Origin: Geosiphon pyriformis
Lineage: Eukaryota; Glomeromycota; Glomeromycetes; Archaeosporales; Geosiphonaceae
Assembly: GCA_016748015.1 (NCBI GenBank)
Contig: JAAOMT010000706.1
Location: 172,764 to 236,763 of the forward strand
DNA length: 64,000 nt
Direction of reading: 5' to 3'
The translations under genes were made by a program, and so were the position numbers. Below, piece by piece: positions 50,609 through 62,585 of this stretch (its first letter is position 1; each line of letters begins with the position of its first letter). Under the pieces are notes generated by a model. It worked only from the letters and a program-made list of their open reading frames with translations. It ran no database searches and was not told the origin of the DNA.

Positions 50609-52600
50609 TTGAGATTAATCAACAATTACCTATTAGTAGAGTCTGTCTTCAACTTTTACATCAATAAGAAAATCTTATATTTGTTAAAAATACCAGTAGA
50701 AACCGACTCAGCAAGAGAAAATTTCTACAACAAATTAATTCAAAATACTAGTCTACCAGCAAATTATAGTTTTATAGCAATTCTCACTAAAATCAATAGA
50801 AAAATTGAAAATCACACTCAACAAAAATACCCAATTACCTATGCAAACAAAGACAAAGAAAAATTACAAACACCAGTAGTAACATTTCAAAAAATACAAC
50901 CACCTACTTGGAAAAAAACAAAAGTAAAATTACCAACCAACTCATCATATTACTATACATCTGGAAGTGCTATTAACATTTTATCACCAGGCATGTTCAC
51001 CTTAAATACAAAACTCTCATTAAGCCAACTCCCATTCCAAAATAAACAAATAAAAACTGAGTTATTAGAAACCTACAGCAATTACTTTGAAGAATTTAAA
51101 TCATGATTATTAATGCCATCAGAATTTTGATCCCTACCACTTCAACCAGATTTCGGAATTACAAATTCTTGGAAAGTAACAGAATCAGAAGAAAAAGAAA
51201 ACAAGAATTGAGAATTTAATTATCAAAACCCAATTTCAGAAAACCTGAAAATTGAAACTCCAAATATTCAAACTTAAGAAAATCAAAATAAACCAAACTC
51301 CAACATAATTAATCAATAATACTTATCTCTAGTAATCATAGTTAATCAGCCACCAATTGAACTGATTGCTAAACCAATTCAACAGCTGCAAGTATTATCT
51401 TAACAACAACTGTAACAACCACTTCAACAATTACCACAACAACAACAACAACAAGTCATAGTACCAATGGCATACACCTCTATCACCAAATTAGAAAAAA
51501 TTATTGGCAAAGAAAAAATGTCTAAATTTGGCTTAATGATATTGCCAAAGCAATTACTGCTAACAATTGGGATAATGTCAGAGCTCTACAAACCATCCCA
51601 TACTTTTTGCAAAATACTGCTAATTCATAATATCAATGCTTAATCAATAAACTTATTACTTTTGATGTGTTTAAAATAGAGTTCTTAAGATATTTTAGCA
51701 ACAATAATAGTATTAATCACTTAGCCAATATTTTTACTACTATTAAGCAAGAAAAAACTGAAGCAGTCACTACTTATTTAGAATGCTTTCATAGAAACTT
51801 GTGCCAAATATAAGCAATTGACACAAATTACTTTATAGCATCACTAATTTTGAACCAGTTTATTTATAGACTATGCAATAGCATCCTTCAATACATATAT
51901 CCAATGCATCTGCAAACTTTCTAAAACACAATTACCAATACACAAGATTTCGAATTTGCCAAATTCAAAGCAAACTATGTCCAAGTTATCAATCTAGTAA
52001 TGAATAGATTATTTAAATTGGATTCTAAATTAAAACAATTCAGTAATTCAATTAATCAGAAACTAAAGAAGTACTTAGCTAACAATAATCAGACCATATA
52101 TCAACTGCCACAATATTGCAACAATTCCAAAAACATTGATCAGCACCAAAATCAGTTATATTTTGTGGCAATGTAATCATTATGGCAGCAAAAAACATGT
52201 ATTTGCCACAATTGTAGTAAACAAAGTCACATTAGGATTGACTGCCATGCCAGAATTAATAGTCAATGATTGGGTAATTAATATTAAAACTCTAATCACA
52301 GATTTCAAACCCAACAATCTATTAACTAAACTATATCAATATCAATTTTATTACTCACAAATAATGCAACAACCAATATACATTCTTCCAATTTATCAAA
52401 TTTCAGCTCCAATTATTTATTAATTACAGTCACAAGTAATTTATTAACCACAATCTATTACCACACCACCCCAAAATTCAGCTCAAATATCCAGAAATTT
52501 GAGACCAAGAATCACACACACCCAACAGAACTGATAATGCATTAGCCAATCTTCAGCCAATTCTTAGTTCATCTTAGCAGCCAGCAGAATCATGGCAGCA
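50609..52600 (+). pseudogene. GyA-H gag with CCHC zinc knuckle
   Basis: The N-terminal frame 50609-51106 (MRLINNYLLVESVFNFYINK...) covers the first 165 residues of gag. A Pro/Gln-rich stretch with CAA repeats follows (about 51380-51460). The capsid region has several stops. The knuckle at 52204-52245 reads CHNCSKQSHIRIDC with all four ligands intact (C-x2-C-x4-H-x4-C). Packages element RNA. Broken by stops but the best gag copy for seeing domain order. Confidence 0.87.
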
Positions 52601-52604
52601 GAGT

Positions 52605-53240
52605 TTGAGAATTGAGTACAGCCAAAACCCAAATTTCCAGAATTATTTAAGTCTTTTGGTTACACCAGAAAACATCTCACCCAATAAGCTAAAACCCAAA
52701 CAAAAGCAGTCACTTACTAACAACATACTACCAACAACTATTATTGAAGACGAATCACTTATCATCATCTTTCTTTTTGAATTAAAGAAACCAGTTGAAA
52801 CACTACTATTTAGTAGAGCCATTCTAGAATCAAAACTTATCATTGCAATGTATACAGATGCTAAAGTTGATAGTCAGTCCATTAAACTGATCTTAAATAG
52901 TAGATCAGCTGGCAGCATTATCACTTGACAACTCATATATCAATTAAATCACTGAGTTGATTATGCTGCCAGTGCATAAATAATCATTACTAATAGGGCA
53001 ATAAAGACTCCAATAAGCAAAATTAATGACTTTTCCTTTAAAGTCAGTAGTATTATTGCACCAATTAAAGTTTTTGTTATGAAAGCCACCTAGTACCAAG
53101 CATTAGTTGGTAATAACTGGCTGTTCAAGACCAATGCTGTGCTCAATTAGAATACTCAGGAACTACAACTCAGCCAAAATGGCCAATATACTCAAGTACT
53201 AGCAATCTGTGGTTATTTCAGAACTACCACCAACAAATAG
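52605..53240 (+). pseudogene. GyA-H aspartic protease
   Basis: Frame 52605-52928 ends in KLILNSRSAGSIIT, then a stop. The family reads LDSGSAGSIIT, so the catalytic Asp is Asn and the Gly of DSG is Arg. Downstream 53095-53120 carries the second conserved strand (QALVGNNWLFKTNA). Would process the Gag-Pol polyprotein. Inactive. Confidence 0.75.
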
Positions 53241-53429
53241 TCACTAATAGAGTTAAAAAAAGAAGAGAAAAAACCCACCTGAAAAGCTTATTAAGTCTTG
53301 TGGACTGATATCAACCACAACAATCTACTACTGGTACCTACATGGGAAAAAAAAAGAAAAAAAAAAGAAAAAAAAGAAGAAGAAACTCAAGCCACCATCT
53401 TTAGCTTGACAACATACTCCACTACCACT

Positions 53430-53844
53430 CAATCACAGCCAAACTATTGTCAACTCAAGTTAATTTATGTCAATTGTGACAAAAAATTATCAACAATGGG
53501 TGCATATTATAATAACAATAAAAACTGGCCAATGGCCACAAAATATTACTGTTATCTATGCATTCTTGAATGATTTAGATGACCTAAGTAACAAGAAAAA
53601 TGGGACAATGAACCATGTCTGGCTTGTGGAAAAACTCTTTTTGACAAAGAAATGTGGAACAACATTCTTGAAAGAAAAAGAATGTGTGACAAATCATGCC
53701 AATACACAATTCTAATCAGTAATTAGGTACACAAAAAAACACCAATAGATACTGTCTAAAGAAAAACAGTAAAATGCTTAGATAATTGTTCACACAATGA
53801 CAATGAAATCTGGTGAATGGCTCTCACCAAAATTGAAGATGCGT
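53430..53844 (+). pseudogene. GyA-H Cys-doublet segment
   Basis: Between protease and the place where dUTPase would start, the frame shows Cys pairs: YCYLC (53550-53561), PCLACG (53613-53630) and CDKSC (53685-53699), plus a lone VNCDK (about 53470). This pattern suggests a zinc-binding module. Preceded by a Lys/Glu-rich A-tract (53345-53390). Function not recognised. Also present in copies I and J. Confidence 0.6.
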
Positions 53845-54643
53845 TCTTACAGGTGATTATTTGGGGTCTTAAATCCAATAACAAATTTGTAACTTGGTGC
53901 TAATTTGTTTAATGATATTGGTAATATTGAGAGGTTGTTTGTATCTAAAGATTTTGGTAATCTAAAGGTTTTATGGTTGAGTTTTTTGTATAATAGACAG
54001 AGATTTAGTTGTGGTTTTAGTAGCTTTTCAGAATTGTAATTCCATCTAATTTCTTTCTTAGCTTGGTGGCCAGTTTTATTCTGGCAGTCGTGCTTTTATG
54101 GTAAGCTATCTGTTAATATATATAATATTACTCTTATTTCTGGGTTTTTTACCAGGCTATCTGTAATGTCAATAACTCAGCACTTAATCTTTAATCAATT
54201 AGTAACAACAAAAAATTAACAAAAAAAATAAAAAAAATAAAAAAACAAAAAAATAAGCCAAAACAATGAATATTAGTATCTCATTAATAGCTATGATTAA
54301 AAGCTATTGTTCCAGTATGGTTAAGTATTGGTTACTATTAACATAAAGTATTAATAGTGGAGAATGGATTAAGATAACAAATAATTATTTATTGATATTT
54401 GTGGATAGAAAGATTGCTTAAATTAAATTTAAACTAAGAGGTCTGTCTTTTCTACTTTTAATACTACTGCTATATATACATAATTGTGATTCCTCAATTT
54501 TTTAATTCTTTGCCTCAAAAATTTTGGAATTCTTGGAATTCTGCAATTCTTTTGAGAAAAATCTTGGAATTTCATATTTACTATGGCTACTTCTGATTGG
54601 TTAATTTATATGCTAATATACTTTCTATATTCTATAAGTAATA
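53845..54643 (-). repeat. 3' LTR of GyA-I
   Basis: Reads on the minus strand from about 54643 (TACTTATAGAATATAG) to 53845 (end of TGTAAGAA, decayed from TGTAACA). TTC/GAA cluster at 54523-54549. The purine run AAAAAAAAAGAATAAT directly upstream on the minus strand (54644-54660) is the likely polypurine tract. Confidence 0.82.
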
Positions 54644-55479
54644 TTATTCTTTTTTTTTAATATTGAGCTCTATCGAGATCCCTTAATGCTAACTCTCTAT
54701 TTTTGAGTATTTCTTGAACTTTTTTTTTAAGAATTATTTGTGTTAACTTGTTCTGTAATTCTTCAAATTAGGCATTGGTTATTTTTCTTATTTGGTTAAT
54801 AGTAATAGTATCCATTGCTGGATTGAGTAAGATTTCTGGTTGATCTTAAAATTCCATTTATAATCAATAGATGGCTTATGCTTGTGTAGTTAGATTGCTT
54901 TTTTTCACAAATTGCTTAAGTTGTTATAATATTTCTGGATCAAATAATCACTTTGTTTTATCTGTATATAAGTTTTGGATATTCAGATATTGTCCCAAGT
55001 GGAAATAACAAAAGTTTCTTGGAAATTATTGTGTCTATTACTTCCAAGTTTCTTTGATTAATTCTTGATATGTGGTAATACTTATTGGCTTTTTTATTGC
55101 TAATTTTACTTTTAGAATTATTTTGTCAATGGTGTTTTCTGGTTTTTTCTGTACTTTGTATTAGGGTATTTTTCTGGCATTTCTGTATTGAATGATTTAT
55201 TGGTTGATAGTAATTTCTATATTCCATTGTTGAATTAATTATAAGAGTTGTTGTGCTAATAAGTAAATTTTGTTAGTAATTTCTATTTTTCTGATATCCT
55301 CTGTTACATCTACTATGTTTTTATATATTCTTTTGGTTGATCAATTTGGTGTATTTATGTCGATAATGATGATTGGTTCTAGATCTTATGGAATTTCATT
55401 TGGTCTAATTAGTATTTTCTGTACTCTTAACTATAAAATATTACTAGTAGATAATGATACTATATTGTAATATGGTTTC

Positions 55480-56460
55480 AGTCAATCACCATATGCTGCT
55501 TTGGTTAAAATTTTGTTGTTTCATCTTAATTTATAAGCTCTATTTCCAAGACTTTCTTTTATGTGAAATGGTCTATCTCATTTGGAATCAAATTTTCCAC
55601 TCCATTGTTTTTCTGCTTTGATATAATATAGAAGTACTTTGTCTCCAATTTTGAATTCAACTAGTTTATCTGGCAGTTGGTTATTATGTCTTTCTTTTTG
55701 TTTTTCTTGTAACTTTTGAATATGATCAGCTGCTTTTTGCCATTTGTTTTCTAGTGTTTTTATTAAGTCATATGTTTTTCTCAACAATGTTTTTTAGAAA
55801 TTGTTTTCTGTTATTGGTTCAGTTGGATATGTGCTGATTTTTATTTCTACTGGTAGTGTTGCTGTTTTACTGTATACTAGTTCAAATGGTGTTGCTTGTG
55901 TAGTATCTTGTTTTATTGTTCGATAAGCAAATAATACTAATAGCATAAACAAATCTCATTCATCTTGATTTTTTTGGCTGATTTTGGTGATTGTTTTACA
56001 CAATGTTCTATTGAATTTTTTGACTAAGCCATTGGTTTATGGGTAATATGGTAATGATAATAGTTTTTTTATTCCAAATCTTTGACTTAATTCTGCTAAT
56101 GTTCTATTTACAAAGTGAGTTTCTTGATTGGATAGTAGTTCTTTTGGACATCCATGTTGACACATCAAATCTTGATAAATGAATTTGGCCATGAATTCTG
56201 TATCTGCTCTTTGAATGGCTTTTGCTTCTGGCCATTTAGTAAGATAATTCATAGCTATTGCAATATATCTGTTTTCTTTGCTGGTTATTGTTAATAATTT
56301 GATTAAGTCAATTTTAATGTGATCAACAGTTGCCCTACTTTGATTGGTTTCAATAGTTTACTGGGTTTTGTTCCTCTTCTTTTCTGATAAGTATTATAAT
56401 TTTGAACATATTGAATGATGTCTGAATACATTAATGATTAATAGTATTTTTTTTGATTCT
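55480..56460 (-). pseudogene. GyA-I integrase
   Basis: Frames 56037-56252 and 55578-55787 with the intervening sequence. Catalytic core: AMNYLTKWPEAKAI (family AMDYLTKW, Asp to Asn), LLSNQETHFVN (family SDQGTHF, Asp to Asn) and TNGLVKKFN (family GLVERFN, Glu to Lys). All three catalytic acids are changed. The C-terminal part (FKIGDKVLLYYIKAEKQWSGKF) is the GPY/F-like integrase tail. A stop separates YYP from TNG. Confidence 0.85.
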
Positions 56461-56899
56461 TTTTATGATTGCTTCTTTGTAAAAATGTCCTGCTGTTGGA
56501 TCAGAGTATATGTTGAATAATATTGTTTCTTTTTCTGGTTGGTTGATCTGAATTTTTTCTGTTTTTCTGATAAAGTATATCTTAGTAAGTAATAAAATAT
56601 TTGGATTGTTGTTTGATATGACTTTGTTTTTTTGGATTAGATATATTTGCTAGTTTTTATTAGTTTACTCTTAAACAAAGAAAAAAACTGTAAAATAATA
56701 GCTAAAATAGCATTTACTTTAAAAAACTTGATGTATTCTACCAGCAAGTTATGACTAATGCCATCACCAAGTGGCAAAATCACACAACTTATTTTTTCCA
56801 ATGCTTTTCCTTGAACTGCTGGGTATTAATATAATGTTGGAGTTGTTGATATTTTTGGATATTCATCTTTTGTTATATTTTTGGGTTGAAATGTTTTTA

Positions 56900-58200
56900 G
56901 ATTTGTTTCATTTGTGACAATCCATCAGCATTTCTATTTTTTTTTTCTTTTTTTATAATGTACTGTATAATTAAATGGTGAAAGTTCTATTTTCCATCTG
57001 ACATGACAATCATTTCCAAATTCTTGCTTCTAGATTGAAGTCAATTCTTTATGATTAGTGTAAACATCAAACTTTTAACTCAAGTATTCTTTCTATTTGA
57101 TAACAGCCCAATAGATAGCTAAGTGTTCTAGTGCTGGAGTTCCATAGTTTTTTTCAGTTGGACTTAAGCTGTAACTAGTATATACTACTGGATGTTCTCT
57201 TCTATCTGGTCTTTTTTAAGATAGTACTGCTCTTAATGCTTGATCTGATGCATCAGTAGTAATAATAAATAGTTTGCTATAATCTGAATAGATCAATATT
57301 GAAGTCTGAACAAGCTTTCTTCTTAATATATCAAAAGTTTCTTGCTGAATTTCTGTCCATTCATATTTGGTGTTTTTTGTTTAGAGCTGGTGTAATGGCT
57401 GAGCCAGTTTGGAAAAGTTTTTGATGAAATGGTAGTAGTAATCTGTGAATCCCAAGAATGCTTATAATTTGGTCAAGTTAGTGAGTACTGAAAAGTTTTT
57501 AACTATCTTAATTTTGTTTGGATCTGTCTTGATTTTATTTTTACTTATGACATGTTTCAAAAACTTTAATTCTGTTTTTCCAAAAAAGTATTTGGTGGCA
57601 TTTAACTTTAATCTGGCTCTTCTTAGTCTTTCAAACACTTGTTGAAAATAGTGTAAATAATCATCAAATGTCTTTGAAAACATATTGGTATTATCCAAAT
57701 ATATGACTACTGATTTCCATAACAGTCCAGTATAGACAATTTCCATAAGCCATTGGAATGTTGCTGGAGTATTTATCAAGCCAAATGGCATTACTTTAAA
57801 CTCAAAATTTCTTTTTCAGGTTGTAAAAGCCATTTTCTCCTTATCTTCTAGTTTTATGGTTACTTGTTAGTAACTACTGTCTAGATCTAAAGTTGAGAAC
57901 CATTTCTTTTCTCTAAAAGCATTGAAAAGTTTTTGGATCTTTGGAATTGGGTAGCTGTTTTTTTTTATTACTCTATTAAGTTTTCAGTAATCCACACAAA
58001 AGTAGATCTTTCCATTTTTTTCTATACTAATACTATTAGTAATAACCATAGGCTTATTAATGGTTGAATTAATTTATTGTCTAACATCTAATTAATTTCT
58101 TAACGAATGATCTTATAGCTGGCTGGTGGTATTCAGTATGCTTTTTGTTTGATTGACATTACATCTCTAGTCTTAATCTGGTGCTGGATTATGTCAGTTT
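56900..58200 (-). pseudogene. GyA-I reverse transcriptase and RNase H
   Basis: The open frame 57462-57791 begins MPFGLINTPATFQ and contains the active-site box as YLDN at 57690-57701 (family YLDD), then VFERLRRARLKLNATK and KFLKHVISKNKIKTDP. Upstream (57800-58200) are the fingers with stops; downstream (56900-57450) is RNase H. Asp to Asn in YxDD should abolish polymerisation. Confidence 0.86.
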
Positions 58201-58639
58201 TGTCAAATTTGTTTTCACTGGCAAAGATGTCATTGAAATTGTTGAGTAACATCTTAAGCTGCATATATTGTAGTGAGTCTAGATTTCCTAAGTTTATCTG
58301 TTCCAATTGTTCTGGTTAGAACAGATAGCATTCTTTTCATCTGTATATTGTTTGTGATGGAATATCCACATATTTACACAGTTGTGAAAAGTTTGGAATG
58401 GGGTTTGGTGATTGTTCCTCAACTTCAGTGCTTAAAAATCTGATGGTAGTTCCTTTTGATATCTCAAAAATATCTCCTGTTATGTTGTAAATGGGGCTTT
58501 GAGCTTTTGGCTGGTATGTAAAAATTAGTAAGTCCAATCTTTTTTGATTCATCCATAATAGTTTCTGCTTCAAAAATCTGTGCTTGATCTTTTACTCTTC
58601 TTTCTATGGCTAATATGTATTGGTTATATGGTGAAATAA

Positions 58640-59360
58640 AAATTGATTAACAAGTGGAGATAATTTCTCCCTTGTCAATAATTTTTTTTTCTGCCATATT
58701 AATTGGTACATCTATTCTACTTATGGATCTGAATCTATTAATCTCTCTTGCTGTTATTCCTAATTCCTCTCTTTTTCCCACTAACACTAATTAAGCTATC
58801 TTAATCAGAGACAAAAATATTGTCTGTGCTATCTTTTTATTTGGCTCTATAATATAGATCTTTTCTGAGTTATTTTGTAGTATTGTAATAATATTTTCTA
58901 CATATTCTGCATCAATTATTCCTCTTTTAATGTTGATTTTCTTTTTTGCTAAACTACTCTTCAATGCTAGTTGAATCATTATTGTTGCTAGAATTTCCAG
59001 TGTTATTTTAAGATTAATACTTGTATGCAAATGTGGTTTCAATTTGATAGCATCTTTTTTTGGATATCTCAGATTAAATTTTGCATTAGTATCATGTACG
59101 TATTTGGACATAATATCTTTATTATTATCACTGAACCATTTAAGTTTCTGCTCCTTGGTGAGATTAAAAAGCATGATATATTGTTCTGGGTTTGAATCAG
59201 AGTTCAAATCATTGTTATTTTCATTGCCATTTTGAATAAAGCTGGAACTATTATTTTTGTCATTGTTATTGTTAGAGTTTGAATTGGGATTGAACAGTGA
59301 TTTTGATTCTAATATGCAGCTGCTGATTGTTTTTTTTTCCTCTAAAATCATGTAGATCAT
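58640..59360 (-). pseudogene. dUTPase-like domain of GyA-I
   Basis: The 189-codon frame (58791-59360) has an Asn/Ser-rich leader (1-60), then a domain with the trimeric dUTPase motif order: motif I TNAKFNL (91-97; usual A-G-x-D-L), motif II ALKSSLAKKKI (132-142; Ser conserved), motif III GIIDAEYVENI (147-157; Asp and Tyr conserved), and motif IV NKKIAQTIF (174-182). After a frame break the minus strand continues GITAREINRFRSISR, matching motif V (usual R-G-x-G-F-G-S-T-G). The enzyme family hydrolyses dUTP to dUMP; in retroelements it would limit uracil in cDNA. Gly and Asp changes in motifs I and V indicate loss of activity here. Confidence 0.72.
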
Positions 59361-59439
59361 ATGTGATGGTAGATTATAGATGAGGTCACACTTATTACAA
59401 TATTAGAAGTCATATGGAATTAAACAATAGTCACATAGT

Positions 59440-60170
59440 CAGATGTTTAGTTGTTTTAAATGCTGTTTCTGCTCTTTTTTTGTGGGTGTTAAATTCTGAT
59501 AATGCTCGTGAAACTCCTCTGGGGCTGTCTTAATATTGAAAAAAGCATTTGGGTTTGAGATAAGAATAATGTCAACTGGTTCTGGAGAATTATTTTTAAT
59601 TTTCAAGATTTTGCTGAGCATGGCTCCTTTGATTTTAGCATTTGTCATTTGCCAGATCTTGTTTTTGTTGTATAAATAACCATTTAAACAAGAGATTACT
59701 TGGTGTTAGGCTGCAATAATAGAAGCCCCATGACTTATCTAGTTGCTGATGAGGATCGTGTACTGGCATGAAGTATTGTATGTTTCTTCTCAACCAAGAA
59801 TGTTGTTTCACATTCCTTTGTCAAGCAACTGTTCTCCACAAGCAAAACATAGTTCATTGTCTCACTTGTCTTGTTGTTTTGAGTAGTCATACCATTTTCT
59901 GTGGCACAACTTGCAGTAATAGTGGGTTCATGTTCAGTAGTTTTTATTGGATGCTATCCATGCTTCCATGAAAGAAAGTTTCTTGTCACAATCTTGGCAC
60001 TTAAGTGAGATGTATAGTGGTTCCTTAATGAATTCATGTGAGTATGATTGTTCTTAACCACTGGTTATTTTTTCTGTGGCTGTGGTTTCTTTGAGTTTGT
60101 CCTCTTTTTTTTCTTTTCCCTTGTTATCTCAAAAAAACACTGGTGGCAGTTCATTGTAATTAGTGTCAGC
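59440..60170 (-). pseudogene. GyA-I Cys-doublet segment
   Basis: Aligns with 53430-53844 of copy H and 3660-3850 of copy J. Minus strand contains the Cys pairs around 59830-59860 and 59910-59930. Frame 59439-59648 (PNAFFNIKTAPEEFHEHYQNLTPTKKEQ) is the linker from this segment toward dUTPase. Confidence 0.6.
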
Positions 60171-60349
60171 TCACAAGACTTGATAGGCTTCTCAGATAGA
60201 TTTTTTTTTTTTGAATTCTATGAATGGTGTTGGTGTCATGTTCATTTAAAAGTGGCTGTATGTGGCTGGTACATATGTGTGCTGACTGTTTTAACTAAGT
60301 TGGAACTCTTGTGTGGTTCAATTAAGCATTGCATTGGTTTTGGACAACA

Positions 60350-60720
60350 AATTATTGCCAATTAGTGTTTGGTATTATGTTGTTTTTATTACCAAAACTT
60401 TATTGGAAGTGATAATGTTATTGATTTCAAATAAAAAGTTGTTAATTTCACTAATTGAAGTTTTGATGGCTTCATTAGCTATGATTATTCTAGCACTAAC
60501 TGTACAATCAACTTAGCAACTTAATTGGTTCATAAGTTGTTAGGTAATTATGCTGCCAGTTGATCTACTGTCTAGGATCAGTTTGATGAAGTGGCCATCC
60601 ACTTTGACATCAGTGTACATTACAATAATGGGTTTGTTGTCAAGAGCAGCTCTACTAAATAATAGAACTAGGGCAGTTTTTTTGAGTTCAAAAGAGAATA
60701 TAGCAGCAAGAGTTTCATTT
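60350..60720 (-). pseudogene. GyA-I aspartic protease
   Basis: Minus strand reads KLILDSRSTGSIIT around 60550-60590: the catalytic Asp is kept but Gly of DSG is Arg. A stop follows directly. Same position as in H and J, between gag and the Cys segment. Confidence 0.7.
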
Positions 60721-62585
60721 TCTGTGCTGGTTGCTAGTGAAATATTGCTGGTAAGTGGCTGCTTTTGATTGGTTTCTCAGTTGTGAGGTGAGGCATTTTC
60801 TGGAGTGACTAAGAGACTTAAATAGTGTTGAAAATTTGGGTTTTGGTTGTATCCAGTTCTCAAATTCTACTGGTGTGATCTTGATGGCTGGTTTAATAAG
60901 CTGGAAATCAGTTGGTGGACAATCATCACCAATCTTTAGTTTTGAGTAACTCTTGATCTGGAGTTTCCTGATATTATCTAAACTGAGTTTGGTAGTGGTG
61001 TTGAAATTTATTGGGGTTGATATATTATTTGTGGCTGTAGTTAATAAATAAGTTGTGACTGTGGTTGATAAATTATAAGTGCTGGAGGCTAATAAATTGG
61101 GGGTAAGTATATTTGCTGTGTCATTGGTGAATAATTTGGTTGATATGGTTCTGAGTTTGATTGATATCTTGGAATTTAAAATTAGTAATTGGGGTTTCAA
61201 TATTGACTTCCTGATTGTTGGTTATTTAAGTAATAGTGGCAGTCAATTTGCAGGTGTTCTTGTTTACCACAATAGTAGCAAACATATGTTTCTTATTGCC
61301 ACTATTGATTGGTTAACAATGATAAATGCAGTTGATTTTAGAAATAATTAGAGTTTCCTAGATTATTGCATCATTGTGAAGGTTGATAAATAGCTTGATT
61401 GTTGTTAGCTAAGTATTCTTTTAATTTCTGATTAATTGAATCACTAAATTGTTTCAATTTGGAATCCAAGTCAGATAATTCATTCATTACTAGATTAATG
61501 GGTTGGATGTAATTGGCTTCTAATTTGGCAGCTTCAAAATCTCTGGCATAGGTGACTGCAATTTGAAAATCTGCCAAATGTAATGAGCATATCTATTGGA
61601 TGATGCTACTGTGCAGATCTCTAATAAATTAATTCAAGATTTATGGTACAGTAAAATAATCAGCTTGTATTGCTTGAATTTGGTGCAGATTTCTGTAGAA
61701 GTGTTCCAAATAAGTAGTAACTGCTTCAATTTCCCCTTGCTTAATGGTAGTAAAGGTGTTGACTAAGCAGTTAATGCTATTATTATTGCTGAAATATTAC
61801 AAGAACTCAAGCTTGAATACATTGAAATTCTGAAGTTTGTTAACCAAGTTTTGATATCATGAGTTGGCAGTATTCTGGAGAAAATATGTGATGGCTTATA
61901 TGGCTCTGATATTATTCCATCTATTGGCTGTAATGGCTTTTTCCACATTATTCAGTCATACTTACATGTCATCTTCTTTGCTGGTGAACTTTTCAAGTTT
62001 GGCAATAGGTGCATATGCTATTAGTATGATGAGTTGTTGCTGTTGTACTGATAGTTGTGAGAGTAGTATTAATGGTTGTTGTAGTATTAGCTCAACAATC
62101 AAGTCAATTGGTGGTTAATTGATCACAATTACTGAAGGTAAGTTTTGCTGATTAATAAGATCAGGATTTGGATTGTGCTGATTTTCCTAAGTTTGAATAT
62201 TTGGGGTTTTGACTTCCAGATTTTCTACAATTGGGTTTTGGTAATTAAATTCTTGATTGTTATCTTTCTCTTTTTCCAATTCTGTTATCTTTCAGAGATT
62301 TATGGACCTAAAATCTGGTTGAGGTGGTGGTGATCAAAATCCTAATGGTGTTGGTAATTGTAATTTAAATCCTTCAAAATAATCACCATATGTTCCTAAT
62401 AATTCTGTTTTCTTTTGTTTACTTTAAAATGGGAGTTATCCAAATGTTAATGTTGTGTTTGATGTAGATGTGTCTGCTAATATAATATTGATGGTACTTT
62501 CAGGTGTGTAATAATATGATGAATATAATGGATATTCAATTCTTTGTTTTTTCTACATTGATAATTGTATTTTTTTGGGGGTTGC
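60715..62585 (-). pseudogene. GyA-I gag (N-terminus missing)
   Basis: Frames 60715-61200 (post-knuckle linker, Thr/Ser-rich) and 61371-61577 (FEAAKLEANYIQPINLVMNE...LKQFSDSINQKL, capsid C-terminus). The knuckle at 61239-61280 reads CYYCGKQEHLQIDC with all four ligands intact. The region from 61600 to 62585 has stops. The first 100 or so residues seen in copy H are absent because R replaces them at 62586. Confidence 0.82.

Larger units (their letters stand above)
50472..53844 (+). mobile_element. Ty3/gypsy GyA, copy H internal region (interrupted by copy I)
   Basis: Plus-strand gag, protease and Cys-doublet segments. The reading (DNCSHNDNEIW, stop, MALTKIEDAF) runs right up to 53844, where the inverted LTR of copy I begins. 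The dUTPase, RT and integrase parts of H, if present, lie beyond copy I outside the window. H itself interrupts LINE G at 49652. Confidence 0.85.
53845..62585 (-). mobile_element. Ty3/gypsy GyA, copy I (3' LTR to gag)
   Basis: Minus-strand element with 3' LTR 53845-54643. Going upstream: integrase (about 55480-56460), RNase H/RT (about 56900-58200), dUTPase-like domain (58640-59360), Cys segment (about 59440-60170), protease (about 60350-60720) and gag (60715-62585). The gag N-terminus and 5' LTR are missing: the sequence changes to repeat R at 62586. It is inserted in copy H. It is the only copy in the window that shows the whole pol order. Confidence 0.88.
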
